Assembly: GCA_021793575.1 (NCBI GenBank)
Contig: JAJYSM010000017.1
Span: 1 to 55,195 of the forward strand
From: Pseudomonadota bacterium
GTDB taxonomy: Bacteria; Pseudomonadota; Gammaproteobacteria; Xanthomonadales; Rhodanobacteraceae
Direction: 5' to 3'
Length of the DNA stretch: 55,195 nt
In this document: piece after piece, positions 17,810 to 26,375 of the stretch
Numbering within the stretch: position 1 is the stretch's first letter
How the letters are laid out: each line of letters starts with the position of its first letter
The notes under the pieces: model-generated
Databases searched by the model: none
Seen by the model: the letters and a program-made list of their open reading frames with translations, nothing else
What the model was told of the DNA's origin: nothing
Translations under genes and position numbers: made by a program

Positions 17810-17894
17810 GGCGACAGTATAAAAAGCGTGGAGGCGGCAGTCGGTAACCTAGTGTTAACCGAATCGCTGCGCAGTGGTAACGCGCTGGCGCGCA

Positions 17895-18188
17895 TCAGGG
17901 CGTGTCAGCATCGTGTGTGCGGGTGCCGTAGCCCGGGTGATTGGCCATCGCCAGATTCTCCGGCGGTGGCAGCTGCAGATGCCAACCCTGCGTGCGCAGA
18001 TGGCTGCGCACCTGCGCGATGTCCTCGATCGGCAGCTTGCGCGCCGCGTCCAGCGTCACTTCCATCACGAAGCGCAGTTCGCCCAGCAGCTCCACCAGCG
18101 ACTCGGGCAGCAGCCCGAACGTGTCACGCTGTGCCAGCCACAGGTAGCTGCCGGTTTTGCGCTGGCTGGCGTAGACGAAACTTTGCAT
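17895..18188 (-). CDS. YcgL domain-containing protein
   Basis: A 97-aa cytosolic protein of the YcgL family, found almost only in gammaproteobacteria and of unknown function. Hallmarks are MQSFVYASQRKTGSYLWL at the N-terminus, the central GLLPESLVELLGELRFVMEV, and a tail with LRTQGWHLQLPPPEN. The ATG at 18188 gives the family's standard start; the frame continues 36 codons upstream without support. It lies 85 bases from the divergently placed start side of the ankyrin gene but is read in the same direction. It helps place the organism among gammaproteobacteria. Confidence 0.9.
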   Translation of the reverse strand: MQSFVYASQRKTGSYLWLAQRDTFGLLPESLVELLGELRFVMEVTLDAARKLPIEDIAQVRSHLRTQGWHLQLPPPENLAMANHPGYGTRTHDADTP

Positions 18189-18498
18189 GGCAATACCCGC
18201 GGCAAGGATGCGTGGAGGGAGGCGCAGCCACGACAGGCGACAGAGGTTAGCAGCAGCGTCGCCACGCGCGGATCGGGCAGGCCGGTGCAACCTCACCCGC
18301 GGCGCCGTGCGCGGCGCTTGCCGCGGGGCGCAACGTGCGACCGGCGGCGGGTTCCGCCGATTTGCTGCGCCGGCACTTGCAACGCCTTGAGCGAGTGGGC
18401 AGAGTGCGCCGCAGGGGCTTCAAACGCGCGTATGAATTTTCTTCATGCACCGCCCCAGCTATCTACCCGAGCAGCACCACGATAAGCAGGAGCAAGCG
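18189..18498. other. 310-bp intergenic region upstream of fadL
   Basis: A divergent gap between the YcgL gene and the FadL porin gene. No coding frame is convincing. TATGAA at 18431-18436 is a possible -10 for fadL, but I see no matching -35. GC-rich short palindromes such as GCGCCGTGCGCGGCGC near 18300-18316 are present. A ribosome binding site (AGGAGC) ends seven bases before the fadL start. Confidence 0.4.
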
Positions 18499-19917
18499 AT
18501 GCACAAATCTTTCCGTTCCCTCACGGGCGTTGCCCGTCCGCTCGCGCTCGCCGCGCTGAGCGTGGCCATCGTTGGTGCCCTGGTGGCGCCAAGCCTCGCC
18601 AGCGCCAGCGCGTTCCAGTTGAAAGAAGACAGCGCCAAGAGTCTGGGTCGCGCCTATGCCGGCTCGGCCACCGCCGGTGGCGATGTCTCGGTGGTGGCCA
18701 ACAATCCGGCCGCGATGACCGAGCTGAAGGGTACCTACTTCCAGGCCGACATGACCGCGATCAATTTCAGCACCAAGTTCAGCGGTTCCGCGCAGGACGC
18801 GCTGGGCCGGCCGATCGGCGGTGGCAACGGCGGCGATGGCGGCACCACGCTGCCGGTGCCAGCAATGTTCTTCGCCACCCAGCTCAACGATCGCATGCAT
18901 GTGGGCGCCGCCTTTTCGGTGCCGTTCGGTTTCCAGACCGAGTACGACCGCAACTGGGTCGGCCGCTACAACGCCATCAAATCCAAGTTCCAGTCGCTCG
19001 ATGCCACTCTGTCCGGGTCGTACGACGTGAGCGACACCTTCAGCCTGGGCGCCAGCGTGATCGCGCAGAAGACCAGCGCGGACCTGAGCAACGCGATCAA
19101 CTTCAACGCCGTCGGGCTGGGCTCGGTGCAGCAGGCCTTGGCGGCCGGCCTGATCACCCCGGCGCAGGCGCAGGCGCAGGCCGGCCAGATCAACGCGGTG
19201 GTGCCGCCGGGTACCGACGGCTTTGCGCGCATCACCGGCGCCAGCTGGGCCTACGGCTGGCAGCTCGGCGCGTTCTGGAAACTGACCGCGCAGGACAAGC
19301 TGGCGTTCAACTACCGCGCCAAGATCTCGCACACGCTGCACGGTACCGCCAACTTCACCGTACCTGCGAATGCGGCCGCCGCGTTCGGTGTGGGCGGCCC
19401 GGGTACCGCGTTCGCGCATGCCAACGGCACCGCCGGCTTCACCACTCCCGCCGTCGCCAGCCTGAGCTACTGGCATCAGACCGAGAAGTTCGGTCTCGGT
19501 GCAGATGTGGCCTGGACCCAGTGGGACGTGTTCAAGCAGCTGAAGGTGACCTACGACAATCCGGCGCAGCCCACCAGCGTGCAGAACTTCAACTGGAAGA
19601 ACAGCTGGTACGTCTCATTCGGCGGCGACTACTACCTTACCGACAAGCTCACCCTGCGTGCCGGCGTGGCGGTGGACACCACCCCGACCAGCGCCACCTA
19701 CCGCGATCCGCGCGTGCCTGACGAATCACGCAAGCTGGTTACCTTCGGCATCGGCTACAAGGCCAGCGAGCACTTCGAGGTGGACGCCTCCTACGCGCAC
19801 ATCTTCGTCAACCGGGCGGCCATCAACGGCGTACACAGTGCCACTGGCGATGCGCTGACCGGCTCCTTCAACGACTACGGCAACCTGCTGAGCTTCTCGG
19901 CGCAATACAAGTTCTGA
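18499..19917 (+). CDS. fadL: FadL/TodX-type outer-membrane channel
   Basis: A 472-aa outer-membrane beta-barrel of the OMPP1/FadL/TodX family, which passes long-chain fatty acids or other hydrophobic compounds. A signal peptide (about residues 1-36, ending SLASAS) is followed by the mature start AFQLKEDSAKSLGRAYAG and VSVVANNPAAMTEL, the hatch region typical of FadL proteins. The C-terminus ends in SFSAQYKF, with the terminal Phe expected for barrel insertion. The ATG at 18499 follows AGGAGC; an ATG 18 codons upstream is unsupported. A strong hairpin terminator follows at 19953. The substrate cannot be deduced from sequence alone. Confidence 0.92.
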   Translation: MHKSFRSLTGVARPLALAALSVAIVGALVAPSLASASAFQLKEDSAKSLGRAYAGSATAGGDVSVVANNPAAMTELKGTYFQADMTAINFSTKFSGSAQDALGRPIGGGNGGDGGTTLPVPAMFFATQLNDRMHVGAAFSVPFGFQTEYDRNWVGRYNAIKSKFQSLDATLSGSYDVSDTFSLGASVIAQKTSADLSNAINFNAVGLGSVQQALAAGLITPAQAQAQAGQINAVVPPGTDGFARITGASWAYGWQLGAFWKLTAQDKLAFNYRAKISHTLHGTANFTVPANAAAAFGVGGPGTAFAHANGTAGFTTPAVASLSYWHQTEKFGLGADVAWTQWDVFKQLKVTYDNPAQPTSVQNFNWKNSWYVSFGGDYYLTDKLTLRAGVAVDTTPTSATYRDPRVPDESRKLVTFGIGYKASEHFEVDASYAHIFVNRAAINGVHSATGDALTGSFNDYGNLLSFSAQYKF

Positions 19918-19952
19918 CCGCCGGGCTTCCGGCCAACGAACGTCCCACAGGA

Positions 19953-19983
19953 AACCTTCCCGCGCGAGCGGGGAGGTTTTTTT
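19953..19983 (+). terminator. Rho-independent terminator after fadL
   Basis: An 11-bp stem with one mismatch (AACCTTCCCGC, loop GCGA, GCGGGGAGGTT) runs from 19953 to 19978 and ends in seven consecutive T residues. It begins 36 bases after the fadL stop and lies before the convergent aldehyde dehydrogenase end. Confidence 0.92.
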
Positions 19984-20003
19984 ACGTGCCCGTGCAGGCC
20001 GCC

Positions 20004-21416
20004 TCAGCCGTGCTTCAGCAGCAGCTCCAGCATCCGCTTGAAGCGTGCGCCGTAGGGCGGGTTGAACAGGCCGACGCCGTTGAGTCGGGCCTGCCGGAAC
20101 ACCGGCTTCAGATGCGAGAACGTGCGAAAGCCGGCCTCGCCGTGATAGCCGCCCATGCCCGAGGCGCCGATGCCGCCGAACGGCAGCCCGTGCTGGGTGA
20201 TGTGGTACAGCGTGTCGTTGACGCTGACGCCGCCGGCAGTGGTGCGCGTCAGCACCTGCTCGATCAGGCCGCCATCCTGCTCGAACAGGTACAGCGCCAG
20301 CGGATGCGGATGCGCGGCCACGTAGGCGATCGCCTGGTCCAGCGTGTCGTAGGGAACCAGCGGCAGCAGCGGGCCGAAGATTTCCTCGCGCATCACGTCC
20401 ATGTCATCGCTGACGCCGCTGAGCAGTTGCGGCGGCAGTCGCCGCAGCGTGGCATCCTCGGTGGCGTCGCCCAGCGCGTGGGCGCGCGCGCCGCTGGCCA
20501 CGGCGTCGTCGCGCAGCGCCAGCAGACGCTGGTACTGGCGGTCGGACACAATGCTGGCGTACTGCCCGCCCTGCGCCAGCTGCGGGTACAGCCGCGCCAC
20601 CGTGCGCCGTGCGACCTCGATGAACTCCGCCTCGCGCGCGCGCGGCAGCAGCACGTAGTCCGGCGCGATGCAGGTCTGCCCGGCGTTGACCAGCTTGCCG
20701 AACACGATGCGCTCCACCGCGTGCTCGAAGCGCGCGCCGGGGCCGACGATCGCCGGCGACTTGCCGCCCAGCTCCAGCGTCACCGGCGTCAGGCTGGCCG
20801 ACGCCGCGCGCATCACGTGGTGGCCCACCGCAGTGGAGCCGGTGAACAGCAGATGGTCGAACGGTAGCGCCGAAAACGCCTGTGCCACCGCGGCATCGCC
20901 GTTCACCACGCACAGCTCGTCCGCCGCAAAGTAGCGGCCGACCAGCTCGGCGAACAGCGTCGAGAAGCGCGGCGTGAACTCGCTCATCTTCACCATCGCC
21001 CGGTTGCCGGCCACCAGCGCGTCGACCAGCGGCCCGATCGCCAGGTACAGCGGGTAGTTCCACGGCACGATGATGCCGACCACGCCCAGCGGTTGCGGCC
21101 GCAGCTCAATGCGCCCGGGCAGAAACAACAGGTCTGCGGGTCGCCGCCGCGGCTTCATCCAGCGCCGGCCTCTTGCCAGCGCATGGCGGATCGCCGACAG
21201 GCTGGGGAAGATCTCCAGCAGGTCGGTTTCCTCGCGCGGGCGGCAGCCGAAGTCGGCGTGGATTGCGCTGGCGATGTCGCCGCGGTGATCGCGCACCAGC
21301 GCCGCCAGCGCGCGCAGCCGGCGCGCCCGCGCCGCCCAGTCGGGCAGCGGATCGCGCGCCTGGGCATCGCGCAGGCGCTGCAGCTGGTCAGCGAGGGAGG
21401 GCAGGGAATCGTGCAT
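20004..21416 (-). CDS. Coniferyl-aldehyde-type NAD(P)+-dependent aldehyde dehydrogenase
   Basis: A 470-aa member of the aldehyde dehydrogenase superfamily, closest in layout to coniferyl aldehyde dehydrogenases (CalB) and class 3 ALDHs, which are shorter than the usual ~490-500 aa. Catalytic Glu215 is in VTLELGGKSP and the nucleophile Cys249 in NAGQTCIAPDY. The cofactor-binding block VVGIIVPWNYPLYLA and LFTGSTAVGHHV are also present. It would oxidise aromatic or fatty aldehydes to acids. The start MHDSLPSL at 21416 fits the family better than the ATG 16 codons upstream. It is on the same strand as putA, 104 bases downstream of it, and convergent with fadL. Confidence 0.9.
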   Translation of the reverse strand: MHDSLPSLADQLQRLRDAQARDPLPDWAARARRLRALAALVRDHRGDIASAIHADFGCRPREETDLLEIFPSLSAIRHALARGRRWMKPRRRPADLLFLPGRIELRPQPLGVVGIIVPWNYPLYLAIGPLVDALVAGNRAMVKMSEFTPRFSTLFAELVGRYFAADELCVVNGDAAVAQAFSALPFDHLLFTGSTAVGHHVMRAASASLTPVTLELGGKSPAIVGPGARFEHAVERIVFGKLVNAGQTCIAPDYVLLPRAREAEFIEVARRTVARLYPQLAQGGQYASIVSDRQYQRLLALRDDAVASGARAHALGDATEDATLRRLPPQLLSGVSDDMDVMREEIFGPLLPLVPYDTLDQAIAYVAAHPHPLALYLFEQDGGLIEQVLTRTTAGGVSVNDTLYHITQHGLPFGGIGASGMGGYHGEAGFRTFSHLKPVFRQARLNGVGLFNPPYGARFKRMLELLLKHG

Positions 21417-21520
21417 GGCGGGCAGCCTAGGTGAAAGCCTGCAGCATAAGCCCTGGCGGGCCATCCGAGCTGGTTATCCGCGCGAATAGCGGTGGCTGCG
21501 GCACGCGCCTGCCGCCGGAG

Positions 21521-24500
21521 CTATTCCCCGATCGTCAGCAGCGAGGCATTGCCGCCGGCGGCGGTGGTGTTGATGGTGAGCGTGCGCTCGCCGGCGAAGC
21601 GCAGCAGGTAGTGCGGGCCGCCAGCCTTGGGGCCGGTGCCGGACAGGCCTTCGCCGCCGAATGGCTGCACGCCGACCACCGCGCCGATCTGGTTGCGGTT
21701 GACGTAGCAGTTGCCGACGCGGGCGTGACTGGCGATGTAGTCGACGGTGTCGTTGATGCGGCTGTGGATGCCCAGCGTGAGGCCGTAGCCGGTGGCGTTG
21801 ATCTGCTCGACCACCTGCTTGAGCTCGCTGCCATTCCAGCGGATCACGTGCAGCACCGGTCCGAATATTTCGCGGGTCAGTGTGGCCAGTGACGGAATTT
21901 CGTAGGCGCGCGGGGCGAAGAAGCTGCCGTGTGCGGTGAGCGCGGGATCGAGCGTGACCTCACCGATCTTGGTCGCTTCGCGGTCCATGCGCGCGGCGTG
22001 GTCGACGAGGATCTTCAGCGCGTCGGCGTCGATCACCGGGCCGACGTCGGTGGACAGTTGGCCGGGATCGCCCACCGTCAGCTCGGCCATCGCGCCGGCG
22101 AGCATCGCGCAGACCTTGTCGGCGATGTCCGCCTGCACGAACAGCACGCGCGCGGCGGAGCAGCGCTGGCCGGCGGACTGGAAGGCAGAGGCAATCACGT
22201 CCTTGACGATCTGCTCGGGCAGCGCGGAGGAGTCGGCGATCATCGCGTTCTGGCCGCCGGTTTCGGCGATCAGCGCGGCGATCGGCGCGTTGCGCGCGGC
22301 CAGCGCGCGATTGATCGCCCACGCCGTCTCGGTGGAGCCGGTGAAGGCGACGCCGGCCACGCGCGGGTCGCGGGTCAGCGCGGCGCCCACCGTGGCGCCA
22401 TCGCCGGGCAGATACTGCAGCACGTCGGCAGGCACGCCGGCAGCATGCAGCAACTGGACGGCCAGATGGCCGATCAGCGAGGTCTGTTCGGCGGGTTTGG
22501 CGATCACCGCATTGCCGGCGGCCAGCGCGGCGCTGACCTGGCCGAGGAAGATCGCCAGCGGGAAGTTCCACGGGCTGATGCAGACGAACACGCCGCGGCC
22601 GTTGAGGAACAATTGATTGCTTTCGCCGGTGGGCCCGGGCAGCTGTTCGGGCTGGCCGAACAGGCGCCGCGCCATGGTCGCGTAGTAGCGCAGGAAGTCG
22701 GCCGCCTCGCGGATCTCGGCGATCGCATCGGGCAGGCTCTTGCCGGCCTCGCGCACGCACAGCGCGATGAACTCGCCGCGCCGCGCTTCGAGCTGCTCGG
22801 CGGCATGTTCGAGGATTGCCGCGCGGCTGGCGGCGGGCAGGCGGTCCCAGCCGTGGTGCGCGGCGACCGCGTTGGCCAGCGCGCGATCGACGGTGGCGTC
22901 GTCGGCGGGCACGTAGCTGCCGACGGTCTGGCGCCGGTCGGCAGGATTGGTCACCGCAATCGCGGCTGAAGCCGCTCCCACAGTGGCGCCGGGCACCAGT
23001 GGAGCAGCAGTCCACGGGCCGGCATGCGCGTTGACCGCCGCGGCCAGCGCCTTCAGTTCGTTGTCGTTGGAGAAGTTGACGCCCATGGAATTCTTCCGAA
23101 GTTCACCGTACAGACTCACCGGCAGCGGGATGCGCGGGTGCGGGATAGACACGAAGCGGCGCACGCTCTCGCAAGGGTCGGCAACCAGCTCACGCACCGG
23201 CACGCGCTCGTCCACCACGCGGTTGACGAAGCTGGTATTGGCACCGTTCTCGAGCAGACGCCGCACCAGATACGGCAGCAGGTCCTCGTGCGTACCGACC
23301 GGCGCGTAGACGCGGCAGGGCACGTCCAGCTTGTCCTTGCCGATCACCTCGGCGTACAGGTCGGTGCCCATGCCGTGCAGACGCTGATATTCGTAGGGTC
23401 GGCCCTGCGCCAGCTGATGCACGGCGGCGATGGTGTGCGCGTTGTGGGTGGCGAACTGCGGATAGATCAGCTCGCTGCCGGCATGGAACAGGCGCCGCGC
23501 GCAGGCCAGGTAGGACACGTCGGTGTTCGGCTTGCGCGTGTACACCGGGTAGCCGGCCAGGCCGTTTTCCTGTGCGCGCTTGATCTCGGCATCCCAGTAG
23601 GCGCCCTTCACCAGCCGCACGTACCAGCGACGATTCGCCGCACGCGCGGTTTCGATCAGCCAGTCGATCACGAACGGCGTGCGCTTGGCGTACGCCTGCA
23701 CCACGATGCCCAGGCCGTTCCAGCCCTGCAGCGAGGGATGCGCGAACACGTCGCCGATGATGTCCAGCGAGAGCTCCAGCCGGTCGGCCTCCTCGGCGTC
23801 CACCGACAACGCGATGCCGTGCTGCATCGCCAGCTGCGAAAGTTCCAGCAGTTTCTCGGTGAGCTCGCGCCGGGCGCGTTCGCGCTTGGCCACCTCATAG
23901 CGAGGATGCAGTGCAGACAGCTTCACCGAAATCGACGGCGCCTCGGTGTGGTTGGCGAACGGGCCACGTGCGCCGATCGCGGCGATCGCGTTGCGGTAGT
24001 CCTGCTGGTAGCGCTCGGCGGTTCCGCTGGTCAGCGCCGACTCGCCCAGCATGTCGTAGGAATAGCGGTAGAGCGCGTATCCCTTCTTCGCGCAGTGGTC
24101 CAGCGCCTCGTCGATGGTGCGTCCCAGTACGAACTGGTGGCCCATGATGCGCATGGCCTGGCGCACCGCCAGGCGGATCGCCGGCTCGCCCGCGCGGCCA
24201 ACCAGCCGGCGCAGTGCGCCGCCGACGTCATGCCGGGTTTCCTCGGCGAGATTCACCAGCTGGCCGGTCAGCATCAGGCCCCAGGTGGAGGCGTTGACGA
24301 ACAGCGATGCGCTCTGGCCGAGGTGCTTCTTCCAGTCGGCGTCGCCGAGCTTGTCGCGGATCAGCTTGTCGGCGGTGGTCTTGTCCGGAATGCGCAGCAG
24401 CGCTTCGGCCACGCACATCAGCAGCACGCCCTCCTCGCTGGAGAGATCGTATTGCCGCATGAAGGACTCGACCACACTCTGGTCCTTCGCCCGCAGGCGC

Positions 24501-24682
24501 ACGCGCGAGACCAGCTCGGCGGCCAGGTCGATCACTTTCTCGCGCTCGGTCGGCGGCAGCGCGGCCTCGGCCAGCAGATCGTGCGCCGCTTCGGTTTCGT
24601 CGCGCAGCCAGGCCGCGGTGATGCGCGCGCGCGCGGGGCTGCATTCGGCGGGAAGTTCGGGACTGAGGATGGGCTGGGTCAC
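21521..24682 (-). CDS. putA: Bifunctional proline dehydrogenase / L-glutamate-gamma-semialdehyde dehydrogenase PutA
   Basis: This enzyme oxidises proline to glutamate in two steps and delivers electrons to FAD/ubiquinone and NAD+. The proline dehydrogenase barrel carries YVRLVKGAYWDAEIKRAQ. The aldehyde dehydrogenase half carries LIAETGGQNAMI and the catalytic cysteine in SAGQRCSAARVLF, and ends LTINTTAAGGNASLLTIGE. At 1053 aa it is a short PutA without the N-terminal ribbon-helix-helix repressor domain, so it should be purely enzymatic. I place the start at the GTG at 24682 (VTQPILSPELP); the open frame extends 32 codons upstream and the ribosome site is weak, so this is uncertain. The linker around residues 568-575 is encoded by a REP-type palindrome. 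Confidence 0.94.
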   Translation of the reverse strand: MTQPILSPELPAECSPARARITAAWLRDETEAAHDLLAEAALPPTEREKVIDLAAELVSRVRLRAKDQSVVESFMRQYDLSSEEGVLLMCVAEALLRIPDKTTADKLIRDKLGDADWKKHLGQSASLFVNASTWGLMLTGQLVNLAEETRHDVGGALRRLVGRAGEPAIRLAVRQAMRIMGHQFVLGRTIDEALDHCAKKGYALYRYSYDMLGESALTSGTAERYQQDYRNAIAAIGARGPFANHTEAPSISVKLSALHPRYEVAKRERARRELTEKLLELSQLAMQHGIALSVDAEEADRLELSLDIIGDVFAHPSLQGWNGLGIVVQAYAKRTPFVIDWLIETARAANRRWYVRLVKGAYWDAEIKRAQENGLAGYPVYTRKPNTDVSYLACARRLFHAGSELIYPQFATHNAHTIAAVHQLAQGRPYEYQRLHGMGTDLYAEVIGKDKLDVPCRVYAPVGTHEDLLPYLVRRLLENGANTSFVNRVVDERVPVRELVADPCESVRRFVSIPHPRIPLPVSLYGELRKNSMGVNFSNDNELKALAAAVNAHAGPWTAAPLVPGATVGAASAAIAVTNPADRRQTVGSYVPADDATVDRALANAVAAHHGWDRLPAASRAAILEHAAEQLEARRGEFIALCVREAGKSLPDAIAEIREAADFLRYYATMARRLFGQPEQLPGPTGESNQLFLNGRGVFVCISPWNFPLAIFLGQVSAALAAGNAVIAKPAEQTSLIGHLAVQLLHAAGVPADVLQYLPGDGATVGAALTRDPRVAGVAFTGSTETAWAINRALAARNAPIAALIAETGGQNAMIADSSALPEQIVKDVIASAFQSAGQRCSAARVLFVQADIADKVCAMLAGAMAELTVGDPGQLSTDVGPVIDADALKILVDHAARMDREATKIGEVTLDPALTAHGSFFAPRAYEIPSLATLTREIFGPVLHVIRWNGSELKQVVEQINATGYGLTLGIHSRINDTVDYIASHARVGNCYVNRNQIGAVVGVQPFGGEGLSGTGPKAGGPHYLLRFAGERTLTINTTAAGGNASLLTIGE
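22960..22981. repeat. REP unit embedded in putA coding sequence
   Basis: TCGCGGCTGAAGCCGCTCCC followed by AC matches the right arm of the extragenic repeat at 457-478 at 20 of 22 positions. Both differences fall on paired bases of the small hairpin (GCGAC/GTCGC there, GCGGC/GCCGC here), so the fold is kept. It is translated in frame on the minus strand as VGAASAAI within the variable linker before the aldehyde dehydrogenase domain. Confidence 0.8.
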
Positions 24683-24798
24683 GGGCTTGTCGGAGGATCC
24701 GCAGGCGGCGGAGGGGCGCGCAATTGTACGCTGCGGCGCAGAGGTTGCGCGCTGCGGCGGGCGCGCGCAAGGTGGCACCGGAAGGCCCCCTGGCGGTC

Positions 24799-24812
24799 TT
24801 GATCGGGATCAA
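24799..24812. promoter_or_regulatory. FNR/ANR-type binding site upstream of the cytochrome oxidase operon
   Basis: TTGATCGGGATCAA is a perfect match to the FNR/ANR consensus TTGAT-N4-ATCAA and forms a symmetric 7+2+7 palindrome with one base more each side. It lies 72 bases before the DUF2244 gene that heads the cox operon and 116 bases before the divergent putA start. Relative to the predicted cox transcription start (about 24863) its centre is near -57. Activation or repression cannot be decided from position alone. Confidence 0.65.
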
Positions 24813-24827
24813 GACGCTGCGACATTC

Positions 24828-24856
24828 TTGCCCGCCGGCGCGCCGGGGCCTATCAT
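24828..24856 (+). promoter_or_regulatory. Predicted sigma-70 promoter for the DUF2244-cox operon
   Basis: TTGCCC at 24828-24833 and TATCAT at 24851-24856 are separated by 17 bases, the optimal spacing. Each box matches the sigma-70 consensus at four or five of six positions. Transcription would start near 24863, about 22 bases before the DUF2244 start codon. Confidence 0.5.
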
Positions 24857-24884
24857 CCCGCTGTTCCTGGCGCGCCGGATCTCC

Positions 24885-25370
24885 ATGATCGTGCTTCGAC
24901 CAGCTGCCGCCGGCTTGCCGCGCGTGACGATGTGGCTCAGGCCCAATCGCACGTTGAGCCGACGCGGCTTGCGTCGGCTGATCATGGTGTTGGTGGTGCT
25001 GGCGCTGGCAACGGCTGGATTGGGTGCATGGCAGGGCAATGTGTTTGCGCCGCTGTTTGCCCTGCTCGAGTCTGTCGCCGTGGCCGCTGCCTTGAGCGCG
25101 GCGTGGCGGGCTGGCGATCGCGGCGAGCGCATCACCCTCGACGCATCGTCGTTGGAGGTGCACAGCCTGCCGGGCCGGCGCTGCCTGCGTTTCCAGTCGT
25201 ACTGGGTGCGCGTGTTGCTGGAGCGGGGTGAAGGCCATCAGCGGCTGCTGCTGTCCTCGCATGGTCGAAAGTGGGAGATCGGCGCATTTCTGGCGGATCA
25301 GGAACGCGTCGAGCTGTCAGGAAAACTCGTGGCGCTGCTGGCCGACTACAAGTGCCAGTTGCGCGAATAG
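24885..25370 (+). CDS. DUF2244 family integral membrane protein
   Basis: A 161-aa protein with two adjacent transmembrane helices at about residues 32-70 (RRLIMVLVVLALATAGLGAW and a following hydrophobic stretch). A small C-terminal domain with WVRVLLERGEGHQRLLLSSH and KWEIGAFL has the look of DUF2244. Members are often found next to cytochrome oxidase genes, but their role is unknown. It starts MIVLRPAAAG at 24885; the frame is open far upstream only because GC-rich antisense sequence lacks stops. It ends 20 bases before coxB and is probably co-transcribed with it, so I infer a link to oxidase biogenesis. Confidence 0.82.
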   Translation: MIVLRPAAAGLPRVTMWLRPNRTLSRRGLRRLIMVLVVLALATAGLGAWQGNVFAPLFALLESVAVAAALSAAWRAGDRGERITLDASSLEVHSLPGRRCLRFQSYWVRVLLERGEGHQRLLLSSHGRKWEIGAFLADQERVELSGKLVALLADYKCQLRE

Positions 25371-25390
25371 GTTCAACAAAGGTGCAAGAC

Positions 25391-26311
25391 ATGACATCTG
25401 GCGGCATCAGGCGATCATTCGCGGCATGGGCGGCTCTGGCTCTTGCGTCTTTCGGTGGCGCGGCGCACGCCGAGCCGGGCCCCTGGCAGTTGAACATGAC
25501 GCGTGGCGTGACCACATGGTCGCAGGTGCCGTACGACCTCAACAACATCACGTTGGGCGTGTGCGCGGGCATCGGTATTCTGGTGTTCGGCGCCATGTTC
25601 ATCGCGATGTTCCGCTTCCGCAAATCGCGTGGCGTGGTGGCGGAGACGTGGTCGCACAACACCACGCTTGAAATCGTCTGGACCACGATTCCGGTGATCA
25701 TTTTGATCACGCTGGCCTACCTGGCCACCGGCGGACTGACCTCGTGGGCCAACACCACCGGCTCGCAGATGACGGTCAAGATCACCGGCTACCAGTGGAA
25801 GTGGCGTTACGACTACATCAGTTATCTGGGCAAGCCGATCAACAACGTCGGCTTCATGTCCAAGCTCGATGCGTTGAGCAACGCGACCCGTCAGCTCGAT
25901 TCGGGCATGGATCCGTACGCGGTCAAGGTGGGCAACGAGAACACCTACCTGCGCAACGTCGACAAGCCGCTGGTGGTGCCGGTTGATACCAAGATCCGCT
26001 TCGTGATCACCGGCGGCGACGTGATCCACTCGTGGTGGGTGCCGCAGTTCGGCTGGAAGGTCGATGCGATTCCCGGCATCGTCAACGCCGCCTGGACCGA
26101 CATCAAGACGCCGGGCACCTATCGCGGCCAGTGCGGCCTGCTGTGCGGCCAGGATCACGGCTTCATGCCGATCGTGGTGGTGGCCAAGTCCAAGGCGGAT
26201 TTCGCCAAGTGGCTGGCGACGCAGGAGGCGCAAGCCGCCGCTCTCGCCGCAGCCCCGGTGACGCAGACCGCCGAGCTGCCCGCGCCGCCGGCAGCCGGCA
26301 AGCAGGGTTGA
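25391..26311 (+). CDS. coxB: Cytochrome c oxidase subunit II
   Basis: A 306-aa subunit of the aa3-type oxidase that accepts electrons from cytochrome c at the binuclear CuA centre. A signal peptide (to GGAAHA, about residue 28) is followed by two transmembrane helices and a periplasmic cupredoxin domain. The CuA ligands are visible: the His in VIHSWWVPQFGWKVD, then CGLLCGQDHGFM with the C-x3-C-x3-H-x2-M spacing. No c-type heme motif (CxxCH) is present, so this is the aa3 rather than the caa3 form. ATG at 25391 follows AAAGGT. It is second in the operon after the DUF2244 gene; coxA follows after 64 bases. Confidence 0.97.
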   Translation: MTSGGIRRSFAAWAALALASFGGAAHAEPGPWQLNMTRGVTTWSQVPYDLNNITLGVCAGIGILVFGAMFIAMFRFRKSRGVVAETWSHNTTLEIVWTTIPVIILITLAYLATGGLTSWANTTGSQMTVKITGYQWKWRYDYISYLGKPINNVGFMSKLDALSNATRQLDSGMDPYAVKVGNENTYLRNVDKPLVVPVDTKIRFVITGGDVIHSWWVPQFGWKVDAIPGIVNAAWTDIKTPGTYRGQCGLLCGQDHGFMPIVVVAKSKADFAKWLATQEAQAAALAAAPVTQTAELPAPPAAGKQG

Positions 26312-26375
26312 CCCGCGCCGTCCCCACCGTTTCGCATGCAGTCGCATTCCATTTCCAGGTTAGAGGTGCAAGGCC

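Noticed and set aside
17842-17861. CGGTAACCTAGTGTTAACCG near the start of the ankyrin gene as an operator
   Set aside because: The arms are unequal (7 and 8 bases) and no second copy was seen; too weak to call.
13904-18250. 1448-codon plus-strand open frame through the ankyrin gene
   Set aside because: The Gln/Arg/Gly-rich translation is a mirror of the ankyrin repeats and not a protein; the ankyrin reading is far better.
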